Shown here piece by piece: positions 27,394 to 36,651 of a stretch of 64,000 bases of DNA. Both the position numbers and the translations under genes were made by a program. Origin of the DNA: Bifidobacterium sp. ESL0704 (GTDB lineage: Bacteria > Actinomycetota > Actinomycetes > Actinomycetales > Bifidobacteriaceae); the NCBI RefSeq assembly GCF_029392075.1, contig NZ_CP113929.1:2232001-2296000 (forward strand), written 5' to 3'. The notes below the pieces were generated by a model. It did no database searches. It saw only the letters and a program-made list of their open reading frames with translations, and had not been told where the DNA came from. The stretch's first letter is position 1. The number at the start of each line of letters is the position of its first letter.

Positions 27394-30300
27394 TCACTCA
27401 TCCCCCCGCCTATGCTGCGCGGTCACGCGGGAACCAGCCAGTACACGTTCCCTGATCGCAATCACGCTCAAAACTACGGCGCCCGCAAGCAGCACCATGA
27501 GCCACCACCATGTGGTGACGGCGGAAGACAAACGCGAAGTGGAGCTCGCAGCACTGTCAACGTTGTCGCAATACGGCAACGCCTCACTGCGCGTACCGAA
27601 CCAGGCCGACTGCTGCGCCATGTTCAATACCGTTCCGTCACGAGACAGGCACTTTGGCTTCTGCTCATGACTCCGCGAACTGCCATCAGCGCGACGATCA
27701 CCCTGCTGAGATGTACCGTTGCTTCCGTTCGCCGAGCGACCGGAGTTTGCCTGCGACCCGTTCTGCGAATTTCCCGACGTACGCGGCGAGGAAGCCTGGC
27801 CGCGAGACGAGGAGTGAGCCAACGCGTCAAGGTCGATCACGCCGTCATCCACGACGTTTCCGGAGTCGGCGGTCGTTGACGAATGGTCGACGCCGACCTT
27901 CTGCCAGCGCGCATACAGCGTATTGACACCGGGACGCATATTGAGACGCACACCCGGCTTGTACACGCCATCGGCGTCCCGGCTCTTGGCCCAGCCTTCG
28001 AATGTATAGCCGGATACCTTGTAGCCGTTGGACTTCAGGGCACGCTTGCTGTATTGGAAGCCGCTATTCGCCGGCACCTTTGCGCTGAACACGTCATCGG
28101 ACACGGAACCGGTGGCCGCCGCTCCCTCAGGGGTATTGGCGTCATAGCGCACGACATACTGGGCATCGACCGAAGGACCATGGCTGCTGCCGGACCCGGT
28201 GCGAACCCACTGGGCGTACAGTACGACTTTCTCGCCGCGACTGACCGAAATCGAGTCGCCGGAAGCGTAGGCGTGGCCCGGGTTGCCGGCCGAGTCCCGT
28301 CCGCCATCCCAAACCGTGTTCCAACCGGCGAAACGGTAGCCCGCGATCGCGGGATTCGACGCAGGAATCGTCTGCGGCATACCTGCGACATCGGCGCCGC
28401 TGACCGTGATGTCATCGGGCAAGCTACCACTCAGTTCACCGGAGGCATCGTCGGGAAGGTTCGGATCGAAACTGATCGTCCCCTGCTCCTGCCACACATA
28501 GGTCTGGGCGGGATCGCCGCTTGCTCCCGTACCCGGGGCGCGGGCGGCGAGCTGCGCATTGGCGCTGGAGTCACTGGTGTCGTTGCTGGTCCACGCGTTG
28601 TCGCTGCTGGTCCACCGACCGGTATATCCCTTGCTCTTCAAGGGCTCGGCGCCGAAGAACTCAGGGGTAAGCCTCGTCTTGGGGCCCACCACGATCTTGT
28701 TCAGGTATTCCGGCAGCACGCGGCAGGTGCCGCTGTCCGATCCTACCGTCCCTGCGGCGCACGCGGCCACGTCGGCGGCATTGCTCGCTTTGGCCACGAC
28801 ATGCGTGGTGTCCCAAGTCGAAAGGTCCAAGGAAGTGATCGAAGTGCCCTGGAACATATAGGTCATGCTCGTCACCTTGGAGGTGTCCCAGCCGGTGACG
28901 TCGATCTTCTTCAGATTGTCGTCGCCACCGAACATATCCCACATCGCGGTGACATTGCCGGTCTTCCAGTGTTCGACGTCATTGAGATCGGTGCGTTTGC
29001 GGTTGCGCTGGAACATTCCCGCCATGGATTCGACCTTGGAGGTATCCCAAGAGTCCATGCCGCTGATACCGCTCAATGCCGTGTCATAGCGGAACATACC
29101 CTCCATATTGCGCACCTCTCCGGTGTTCCAACCGGAAAGATCGCCATTGCCAAGGGAGGTCAGCGCGCCATCCAAGTAGAACATATAGGAGACATCGGTC
29201 ACACCGGCGGTGTTCCAATTCGGGTTCGTGCCGTCCAACCCCCTAACCCGGCCAAGCGACCTGTCGCCGGCGAACATCGCACGCATCGACGTGGCCGAGT
29301 CGGTCTTCCATTGCGACAGATCAAGCGAGGTAAGCCCGTCTAGTCCCATAAACATACGGTCGAATGCCTTGACCTGGCTTACATCCCATTTGCCAACATG
29401 GTCGAAAACGGTATTGTCCATGCCAATCGGCGCGGCTGCCGCACCTTGTTCCGCGTCATCGCGTACCGGCAGCGAAGACACCTTGTCGTACATGGAGAAC
29501 ATGCTTTCCATATTCTCCACCTTGCCGGTGTCCCAACCCGTAGCGGGATCCATGCCATCAATCGTCGTCAATTTCCTGTCTTCGGCGAACATCTGCGACA
29601 TATCGGTCACCTTGCCGGTGTTCCAACCCGAAAGATTCAGGTCCTGCAACGCGCTGTCCCCGGCGAACATACCGGACATGTCGGCGACGTCGCCGGTTTT
29701 CCAAGCCGACAGATCCAGATGCTCCAATGCGGCCGCGCCACGGAACATCGATTTCATCGAAACGCCCTCGGCCCCGGCAGCCACAGGTTTCAGACCTTCC
29801 AGCCCCTTGATTTCCGTCAATGTCGAATCGCCTTCAAACACGCTCGACATGTCGGCGACGGCGGAAGCCTCCCAACCGGAACAATCAACGGAGCGCAACG
29901 CCTTGTCTCCGGCGAACATATGGGCCATATCGGTCAAAGCGCCGACGTTCCATCCGGCAAGAACCACACCGGTCAAGGCGGTATCGCCAGCGAACATCAT
30001 GGACGTCTTTTTCGCCGCGACGCCGGTCCAACCGGAACAATCAACGGTCGTAAGCTTCGGGTCATTACGGAACATCTGCGAGAAATCACCGTCGGTCCCG
30101 CTCAAGTCAAAGTTACCCGGGTTGTCCATTTGCAAGGACTCAAGATTGGGCAACGCCGAGAACAGCCCGGCAACATTGCCGGTCAGACGGGTTTGGCCAT
30201 CCGCATTCGCTATATGGATTTCGACAATCTGGCCGCGCAATGGGCTTCCCTGCGCCCAAGGAACGACGGCGGAACCGTTGACCAGCCCGGCACTCACCGT

Positions 30301-30726
30301 GACGACGCAACCAGAGCCACTATCAGCCGACGACCATGAAGCCGAGCCCGACGATGAATCCCATTGCCCGGAATCGCCGCAGGTCGAGTTCACACCTTGA
30401 GTATGGACGGCCGGGGCCGGTGTGGTTGCGGCATTCGCATGGTTTTGTGAGTCTTGGGAATCCTGAGAATCCTGAGCGGTAGTGCTCCCATCCCGATTAT
30501 CCTCATCACCGCTTGAAGCAACACTGTCATCATCGGCATTCGGCTGCGAAGCGGCATCGGTCTGACCGGAAACGGAAACCCCCTGCCCATCAGAGGCATC
30601 CGATGTGTTCGAACTTTGGGCGGCGGACACGCTCCCATCAGTCTCATCCGCGTAAGCGAGACCAGGGCATACGAACAGGGCAAGCGCGGTGGCCGCGCCC
30701 ACCAGTGCTCTCCGCCACTGCCTCAT
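27394..30726 (-). CDS. Pilus-operon surface adhesin with BspA-type LRRs (possible tip subunit)
   Basis: 1110 residues. Signal peptide to about residue 27 (CPGLAYA), then an acidic Ser/Gln-rich linker. A long DUF285/BspA-like repeat array (about 185-640) has units such as MFAGDTALTGVVLAGWNVGA and MSGMFAGDSALQDLNLSGWN. Two InlB-like beta modules follow (GYRFAGWN...VLYAQW; GYTFEGWA...LYARW), then a Ser/Asn/Gly-rich spacer and a C-terminal membrane helix with RERVLAG. There is no clear LPxTG before the helix, unusual for a pilus subunit, so it may be membrane-anchored or use a diverged signal. First gene of the operon; ribosome site AAAGGGCGAG. BspA repeats are known in fibronectin- and matrix-binding proteins. 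Confidence 0.85.
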   Translation of the reverse strand: MRQWRRALVGAATALALFVCPGLAYADETDGSVSAAQSSNTSDASDGQGVSVSGQTDAASQPNADDDSVASSGDEDNRDGSTTAQDSQDSQDSQNHANAATTPAPAVHTQGVNSTCGDSGQWDSSSGSASWSSADSGSGCVVTVSAGLVNGSAVVPWAQGSPLRGQIVEIHIANADGQTRLTGNVAGLFSALPNLESLQMDNPGNFDLSGTDGDFSQMFRNDPKLTTVDCSGWTGVAAKKTSMMFAGDTALTGVVLAGWNVGALTDMAHMFAGDKALRSVDCSGWEASAVADMSSVFEGDSTLTEIKGLEGLKPVAAGAEGVSMKSMFRGAAALEHLDLSAWKTGDVADMSGMFAGDSALQDLNLSGWNTGKVTDMSQMFAEDRKLTTIDGMDPATGWDTGKVENMESMFSMYDKVSSLPVRDDAEQGAAAAPIGMDNTVFDHVGKWDVSQVKAFDRMFMGLDGLTSLDLSQWKTDSATSMRAMFAGDRSLGRVRGLDGTNPNWNTAGVTDVSYMFYLDGALTSLGNGDLSGWNTGEVRNMEGMFRYDTALSGISGMDSWDTSKVESMAGMFQRNRKRTDLNDVEHWKTGNVTAMWDMFGGDDNLKKIDVTGWDTSKVTSMTYMFQGTSITSLDLSTWDTTHVVAKASNAADVAACAAGTVGSDSGTCRVLPEYLNKIVVGPKTRLTPEFFGAEPLKSKGYTGRWTSSDNAWTSNDTSDSSANAQLAARAPGTGASGDPAQTYVWQEQGTISFDPNLPDDASGELSGSLPDDITVSGADVAGMPQTIPASNPAIAGYRFAGWNTVWDGGRDSAGNPGHAYASGDSISVSRGEKVVLYAQWVRTGSGSSHGPSVDAQYVVRYDANTPEGAAATGSVSDDVFSAKVPANSGFQYSKRALKSNGYKVSGYTFEGWAKSRDADGVYKPGVRLNMRPGVNTLYARWQKVGVDHSSTTADSGNVVDDGVIDLDALAHSSSRGQASSPRTSGNSQNGSQANSGRSANGSNGTSQQGDRRADGSSRSHEQKPKCLSRDGTVLNMAQQSAWFGTRSEALPYCDNVDSAASSTSRLSSAVTTWWWLMVLLAGAVVLSVIAIRERVLAGSRVTAQHRRGDE

Positions 30727-31611
30727 TCTCGCCCTTTCTCAAATTCAAAAGCCGTATGCCGCCGTTGCCACGAAATCAAGTTGTCACAATCAATTCACGA
30801 CAAACATAAAACCTTTTTCATTTGTGTTCAAAACACATCGCGTGCTTCTATTTTGATTATAATCACATCATTCAATAATGTAATATCCAGTTATTCACTT
30901 TTGATAAGTCTTTACATTTAAGAAAAAAACTGTGACCGCCTCCACATTGTACGCAAACAGTGCTTCGCCGAGACAACACCTTTGCCTTCTTCAATAACAA
31001 TAGCGTAAAACGCTGTCATAGAGCCGTTTTGTGCATACATAAAAGACCGAAAACCGGGCAAGACATCGACTTCGGCAAAAGAAACAGTGGCTCTTTTGTC
31101 GGTAAATACCACCATTGCCCTTCGTTTACCCAAGACTATATATCTCAAAAAATGCCGCCAATATGTGATGACAATCACACTCAAATAATCGAATTGCAAA
31201 AAACGTTGAACGAATATTTGTAAAACGATTACAAATCAACGATTTTCAAAACAGCTCTCTAGCGCAGACGCACATTCCCGCGGCAAGACGGAGAAGTGCG
31301 ATAGCCTTGCACCTTAAAATAACGCCTCCCGAGCCGCACTTCTCACTTTCAGCTTCTGCCGTGGGCACCGACGCCCGTCCGAATAACTCGTCGGCCCCGC
31401 CAACGCCACCGGCATCGCCGCACTGCGAATACATCCACGGAAACATATTATAGAAGAGTAATTTTTATCACATTTGTTCATACATTCCGATATTCTTATC
31501 TGTTGTTTGCTCTGAAGTTATGCGTGGTCGGCATAGTTGTGATCGCGCTCCTTACAGACCACGCCGCAGCTGTAAGCGGCTCCTTCTAAAGAAAGAAGCG
31601 TAGGAATCGCC
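30727..31611. other. AT-rich divergent region between pilus operon and LRR gene
   Basis: No convincing gene in 885 bp; short frames at 30918-31199 and 30960-31223 lack start signals and family resemblance. A near-palindrome TGTGTTCAAAACACA (about 30824) could be a regulator site for the pilus operon. A larger interrupted stem, GAGAAGTGCG (31291-31300) with CGCACTTCTC (31335-31344) flanked by CGGCA/TGCCG, lies toward the LRR gene. The low GC suggests regulatory or horizontally acquired DNA. Confidence 0.5.
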
Positions 31612-34600
31612 ATGAAACGGAACACCCATAAGACGCTATTGCGCAGATCGCTCATCACCGGCATTGCGGTGGCATTAAGCGCAGCGATGCTCGCGCCAAC
31701 GGCCTCAGCGGCCAACCAATCAGCGATGTTCAGCACCGGTCAACCTCCGGGTCAGACCGCAAGCACCGCATCATCGCAGCAACCGAACCAAACGAAACCT
31801 TCAGCGTCAGACCAACAAACGCAGTCAAACGACTCCTCCGTCCAAACACCGTCATCCGCATCGGCAACGAAGCCGAATTCAGCCACCACGGACGTGCAAG
31901 GCAATTCTTCAGCCCCCGCAGCACAACAATCAGAGCATCCGGCAAAGCAGACAACGCCGTCCAAGCAAACCACGACGCAGAACGTATCGAAGCAAGCCGA
32001 TTCACAGCAAACAGCCACACCTGAAAACGCACCCCAAGCCGGCAACTGCGCCATCGGCCAGAGCACCATCGCCCAGTGCTTCCCCGACCCGAACCTCGCC
32101 AAGGCCATCGCCGCACAGGAAAAGGCCCGAACCACTTCCACATTCACCCAGTACATGGTCGACCACACCACCAAGCTTGACCTGAAGGGCAAATCCATCA
32201 GCTCGATCGAGGGCCTGCAGCTCTTCACCAACCTCGGTCACGGCATCAAGCCAAAGGCACAGACCATAGTCCGAGGCGGCTCCACCGGAGATATCAACCC
32301 GGCTGCCACCGAACTCGATCTCAGCGGCAACGACCTCACCGACGTCAGCTCTCTTGCCGGCCTCACCAATCTTCAAACACTTAATCTGAGCAACAACCGA
32401 ATCAGCGACATCGCACCGCTCGCCGGACTGACCAACCTCACATTGCTGGGCCTGAGCCACAACCAGCTCATCGACCGACCTCTCGACAACGGCTTCAACA
32501 ATAACGATTCGGCGAACAGGCTCGACCCCTTGGCCCACCTCACCAAGCTGGAAAGCCTCGACCTGAGCTTTAACAAATTGACGGCCATGCCTTTCGTCGA
32601 TAACAGCAACCACTTCATCAGCGCTTTCGCGCCGCTCAGTCATCTCCCTCTCAACCGGCTGAACCTCAGCCACAACCAAATCAACGAACCCGGCACGGAA
32701 TCCTCCACCGATTCCAACGCCAATCCCTTCTCCTCCATGCGAAACCTGGGGTACCTTGACCTCAGCCAAAACCGCATCGGACGCATCGAATTCCTGAACG
32801 CGCTCGGCGGCTCAGAAGGCAATCCACCACTCTACTACCTCAACCTCAACCACAATCGCCTGCAAGACGAGCCAAACGACAACTGGGCCCCGGCAGTACT
32901 TGCCCCGCTCACTCACCTCACCAATCTGTCAGAACTGGGACTTGGCTTCAACCGCACATACGACCTAAGCCCGCTGGCCAAATTGACCGATCTTCACGAG
33001 CTCAATCTCACGGGGACCCAATCCGAAGACCTCACCGCGCTGGCCGGACTCACACAACTGAACCAGCTGTATCTCGGAACCGGTGACCTCACCAACAATC
33101 ATCGCAGCAATTACATCAATCCAAATACTCCAGGAGGGTTCTACTGGGGAAGCGTCTATGACGACGGAACATGGGACGGCTTTAACTCCTGCTCGAACAC
33201 AGGTGATTGCACGTCCTTCCAATCCCAACCGTTGAGTGATATCACCCCACTGAAAAACCTTACGAATCTTGGAACGCTTTACCTGAATAACAGCGCCGTC
33301 ACCGATCTGACAGCACTGGCAGGACTCAACGGCCTCTGCCAGCTCGACCTCAGCAGCGACCTCCAAAACGGCGAGAACGTCGGAAAACTCGTCGATGTCA
33401 CGCCGCTCGGCACGCTCAACAATCTCGGAGACCTCAATCTGTACGGCAACCACATCACCGACATCACCGCGCTGTCGCACCTTCAGAACCTACGAAACAT
33501 CGACGCGTCCTATAACGAGATCCGCACCTTGCCGTCACTGGAAAAGATGGGCTCTGCCTATACCGATTTCTATTTCGCATACAACCAAATCAACCATATT
33601 GCGACACCTTCAACTACTGTCCGCTCCTTGGGAAGCCTGAACTTGGCGCACAACCAAATCCGGGATATTACGCCGCTCGCACAATATAGCGGTTTCCGAA
33701 TCCTGGATCTGAGCTTGAACCAAATCAGCAACGTCGAAGGACTCGCGCGCCCCAAGATCTCCGACGAACTCAGACTCAACAACAACCGCATCTTCGACAT
33801 ATCTCCCATGCCAAGCAATATCGGCATCAGAACGTTGAGGCTTGCCAACAACCACATCAGAGACATCGCAGCACTACGCGCCATGCCCAATCTCACTTTC
33901 GTCAGTCTTGCCAACAACCAAATCAGCGACATCACACCGCTCGCATCGACTAAGCAACTGACATCGCTGGATTTGACGAGCAACGTCGTTCACGACATCA
34001 CACCGCTCAAGGGTCTGACCGAACTGCATGATTTGAAGCTTTCCAGCAATTGCATCAGCGACACCACGCCACTTGCCGGACTCAGCAAAGTGGGATTGGT
34101 GGACCTCGAGAACCAGAAAATCTCATTGCCGGACGCGGTTGCCACGGCGACCATGACCCTTGAATCGGCCAAAGGCCCGGATGGCACACATCTGCAGCCC
34201 ACAACGATCACACCCGCCTCAGGCGTCTATGACGCGACCACTGGGCTGGTGAGCTGGACACAGCTCGACGGGGTCAAGAGCATCGGTCTTGAGTTCAGCC
34301 AGATGATACCAGTAGGCAACTTCGCAAGCACCTTCAGCGGCACCATCTCACAGAAAATCGACAATTCCGGCAACGGAAATTCAGGCAGCACCACGCCATC
34401 GACCCACACCGTCACGTTCGACTCGACCGGTGGCAGCGCCATAAATCAGGAAACCATCAACGACGGCGGCAAAGCCACCGAGCCGAACAAGCCGACACGA
34501 GACGGCTTTGTCTTCGATTGCTGGCAGATCAAGATCAACGGCAAGCTGGTCGACTACGACTTCAGCAAACCGGTCACAGGTGACATCACGCTCTACGCCA

Positions 34601-36255
34601 AGTGGACGCGTACCTACACCGTCACCTTTGACACAGACGGCGGCACGTCGATAGACCCGCAAACCATCGTCTCCGGGAAAAACGCCACCGCTCCCAAAGA
34701 GCCGACACGTAACGGATACCTGTTCCAGAAGTGGCAGATCGATCAAGACGGCAAGCTCGTCGACTACGACTTCAATACGCCGGTGACCGGCAACATCACG
34801 TTGCACGCGCTTTGGACCAAGCTGCAGGGCTGCGTCATCGATCACACCAGCATCGCCGAATGCTTCCCTGACCGCCGACTGGCCGGTGCCGTCGCAAAAG
34901 CCCAAGGGAATCGCGCTATCACCGTCGCTTCGACGTTCACGCAGACGATGATCGACAAGACGACGGCGCTCAGTTTCATCGGCGACCCCGACCACCATAT
35001 CGGAATCAAAGACCTGACCGGTCTGGATCGGCTTGTCAATCTGACGCACCTCAATCTTGACACCAACCTGATCACCGACATCACATCCGTCGGCAACCTG
35101 CACAAACTGGCATGGCTGAACCTCTCCAACAACCGCATCAGCGACATCACACCCATCGGCAACCTGCACAAACTGGCATGGCTGAACCTCTCGCGCAACC
35201 GCATCAGCGACATCTCGCCGCTGGCCAACCTCGGCACCGGAAACTCTGCTGCAAGAACGTTGGCAAGGCGAGCGACGGCTTTGACTCTCGGAACCCAATC
35301 GCCGGCCATGCCATCACTGCCGATCATCGGTTCACAGGCCGATGAAGAGCCTCAGCTTGGCGAGCTCAATCTGGCCGATAATGAAATTGTGGATGCAACC
35401 GCACTTTCCGGCTTGACCTCGCTGACCACGTTGGACCTCTCCGGTAATCAGATCAGCGATATCAGCCCGCTCAGCGATCTGCAAAATCTGACCAAGCTGA
35501 ATATTGCTAATAACAAGGTCACCGATATCAGCCCACTCTCCGGCCTGTCCAAGCTCACCTCGCTCAACATCGACGACAACCAGATCGAGAACGTCAAACC
35601 GCTCGCCGCATTGAACGGGTTGACCAATCTGAGCCTAAGCGGAAACCACATCGACGACACCAAGCCGCTGACCGGACTGTCTGGTCTCACGACGTTCGAT
35701 CTGAAGAACCAGAGCCTGAGCGTCACGGTGGAATCCCTGTCGCCGGCGACCATCGACCTGCCGACCATGAACAGGGTCGACTCCGCCAACGCCACCTGCG
35801 CGCCCACCGGATGCTCGGTCTCCGTCGCCGCGATGCAAAAATCCAGCGGATACCGTGCGGTGGTGAACTATCCGAAGAATATTAAGGAAGGAACGCTCAG
35901 CTTCGACGAAACCGGAGCGCTGGGGAGCGCGACCGGCGTCATCAGCGGCATCATCACGCTGAAGCTCTCCAAATCCGGAGAGGCCGACGGGTCCAAGCCC
36001 ACGCAACCGGGCACAGGCCAGCCGGGCCAACAGCCCCAGAAACCGGAGTCTCACCCATCAGCACCCGACAGGCACAACGACGGCACCCATTCGCAGCAGG
36101 ACAAGGGGCATGCAGCCCAAGGCATCGCCTCCACGGGAAGCACGGTGGCAGCCATGGCGATAGCGGCCGCAACGTTGTTCGTCGCGGGACTGTCGCTGAC
36201 GATCGTGCGGCACCGTTACACCCCACGGCACAAACCGATGACGCTCGGTAGATAA
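31612..36255 (+). CDS. Large internalin-like LRR / B-repeat surface protein with two LRR blocks
   Basis: 1547 residues. Signal peptide to about 34, then a Ser/Gln/Thr-rich linker (35-140). The cap GNCAIGQSTIAQCFPD (about 143) is followed by a long LRR block (about 225-835, typically NNRISDIAPLAGLTNLTLLG), a C-cap, two B repeats (about 931-1071), a second cap GCVIDHTSIAECFPD (about 1074), a second LRR block (about 1120-1370), a C-terminal domain with cysteines (ATCAPTGCSV), a Pro/Gln linker, IASTG, a helix and a basic tail. Likely wall-anchored adhesin. The AAAGAAAG stretch upstream acts as the ribosome site. Confidence 0.9.
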   Translation: MKRNTHKTLLRRSLITGIAVALSAAMLAPTASAANQSAMFSTGQPPGQTASTASSQQPNQTKPSASDQQTQSNDSSVQTPSSASATKPNSATTDVQGNSSAPAAQQSEHPAKQTTPSKQTTTQNVSKQADSQQTATPENAPQAGNCAIGQSTIAQCFPDPNLAKAIAAQEKARTTSTFTQYMVDHTTKLDLKGKSISSIEGLQLFTNLGHGIKPKAQTIVRGGSTGDINPAATELDLSGNDLTDVSSLAGLTNLQTLNLSNNRISDIAPLAGLTNLTLLGLSHNQLIDRPLDNGFNNNDSANRLDPLAHLTKLESLDLSFNKLTAMPFVDNSNHFISAFAPLSHLPLNRLNLSHNQINEPGTESSTDSNANPFSSMRNLGYLDLSQNRIGRIEFLNALGGSEGNPPLYYLNLNHNRLQDEPNDNWAPAVLAPLTHLTNLSELGLGFNRTYDLSPLAKLTDLHELNLTGTQSEDLTALAGLTQLNQLYLGTGDLTNNHRSNYINPNTPGGFYWGSVYDDGTWDGFNSCSNTGDCTSFQSQPLSDITPLKNLTNLGTLYLNNSAVTDLTALAGLNGLCQLDLSSDLQNGENVGKLVDVTPLGTLNNLGDLNLYGNHITDITALSHLQNLRNIDASYNEIRTLPSLEKMGSAYTDFYFAYNQINHIATPSTTVRSLGSLNLAHNQIRDITPLAQYSGFRILDLSLNQISNVEGLARPKISDELRLNNNRIFDISPMPSNIGIRTLRLANNHIRDIAALRAMPNLTFVSLANNQISDITPLASTKQLTSLDLTSNVVHDITPLKGLTELHDLKLSSNCISDTTPLAGLSKVGLVDLENQKISLPDAVATATMTLESAKGPDGTHLQPTTITPASGVYDATTGLVSWTQLDGVKSIGLEFSQMIPVGNFASTFSGTISQKIDNSGNGNSGSTTPSTHTVTFDSTGGSAINQETINDGGKATEPNKPTRDGFVFDCWQIKINGKLVDYDFSKPVTGDITLYAKWTRTYTVTFDTDGGTSIDPQTIVSGKNATAPKEPTRNGYLFQKWQIDQDGKLVDYDFNTPVTGNITLHALWTKLQGCVIDHTSIAECFPDRRLAGAVAKAQGNRAITVASTFTQTMIDKTTALSFIGDPDHHIGIKDLTGLDRLVNLTHLNLDTNLITDITSVGNLHKLAWLNLSNNRISDITPIGNLHKLAWLNLSRNRISDISPLANLGTGNSAARTLARRATALTLGTQSPAMPSLPIIGSQADEEPQLGELNLADNEIVDATALSGLTSLTTLDLSGNQISDISPLSDLQNLTKLNIANNKVTDISPLSGLSKLTSLNIDDNQIENVKPLAALNGLTNLSLSGNHIDDTKPLTGLSGLTTFDLKNQSLSVTVESLSPATIDLPTMNRVDSANATCAPTGCSVSVAAMQKSSGYRAVVNYPKNIKEGTLSFDETGALGSATGVISGIITLKLSKSGEADGSKPTQPGTGQPGQQPQKPESHPSAPDRHNDGTHSQQDKGHAAQGIASTGSTVAAMAIAAATLFVAGLSLTIVRHRYTPRHKPMTLGR

Positions 36256-36651
36256 CCGGACGATTGGCCTATTCCGGCCAAATACCTCGGAGACGAAGGC
36301 AATCCCACCCATTTATCGCTTTCGTTTCCGGGGTTTAACCCCGTTCCGCAGACCTACCCCGCGAACCCAGGCCACCAACAACGCCACCAACAACGCCACC
36401 AACAATAGGGAGGAGAGCCATATCCAGCAGCGAACCGCAAGACTTCACAACCCATGCGCTTTCCCGCCATATCGGCCTTCCGACCGGGCAAAGCACGAAG
36501 ATATCTCCAACCGATCACCGAGACATCGTTTGATGCACAATCACCGATAACTCAATAATCAGATACCATCCAATATTCGGTAGTTGAGCCACGTAGACGT
36601 GGACTCCGTAACCGAACTCAAAGAAGACAACAGAAGAGCAAAGAGGACACC
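36256..36651. other. Intergenic region between two LRR genes
   Basis: No gene. Contains CGGGG-TTTAA-CCCCG (36329-36343), three copies of CCACCAACAACG (about 36371-36405) and a CCACGT-AG-ACGTGG palindrome about 60 bp before the next gene. The ribosome site AGAGGA precedes the ATG at 36652. Confidence 0.5.

Noticed and set aside
30918..31223. Overlapping short ORFs on both strands in the AT-rich divergent region
   Set aside because: Neither has a ribosome site or family similarity; they overlap each other.
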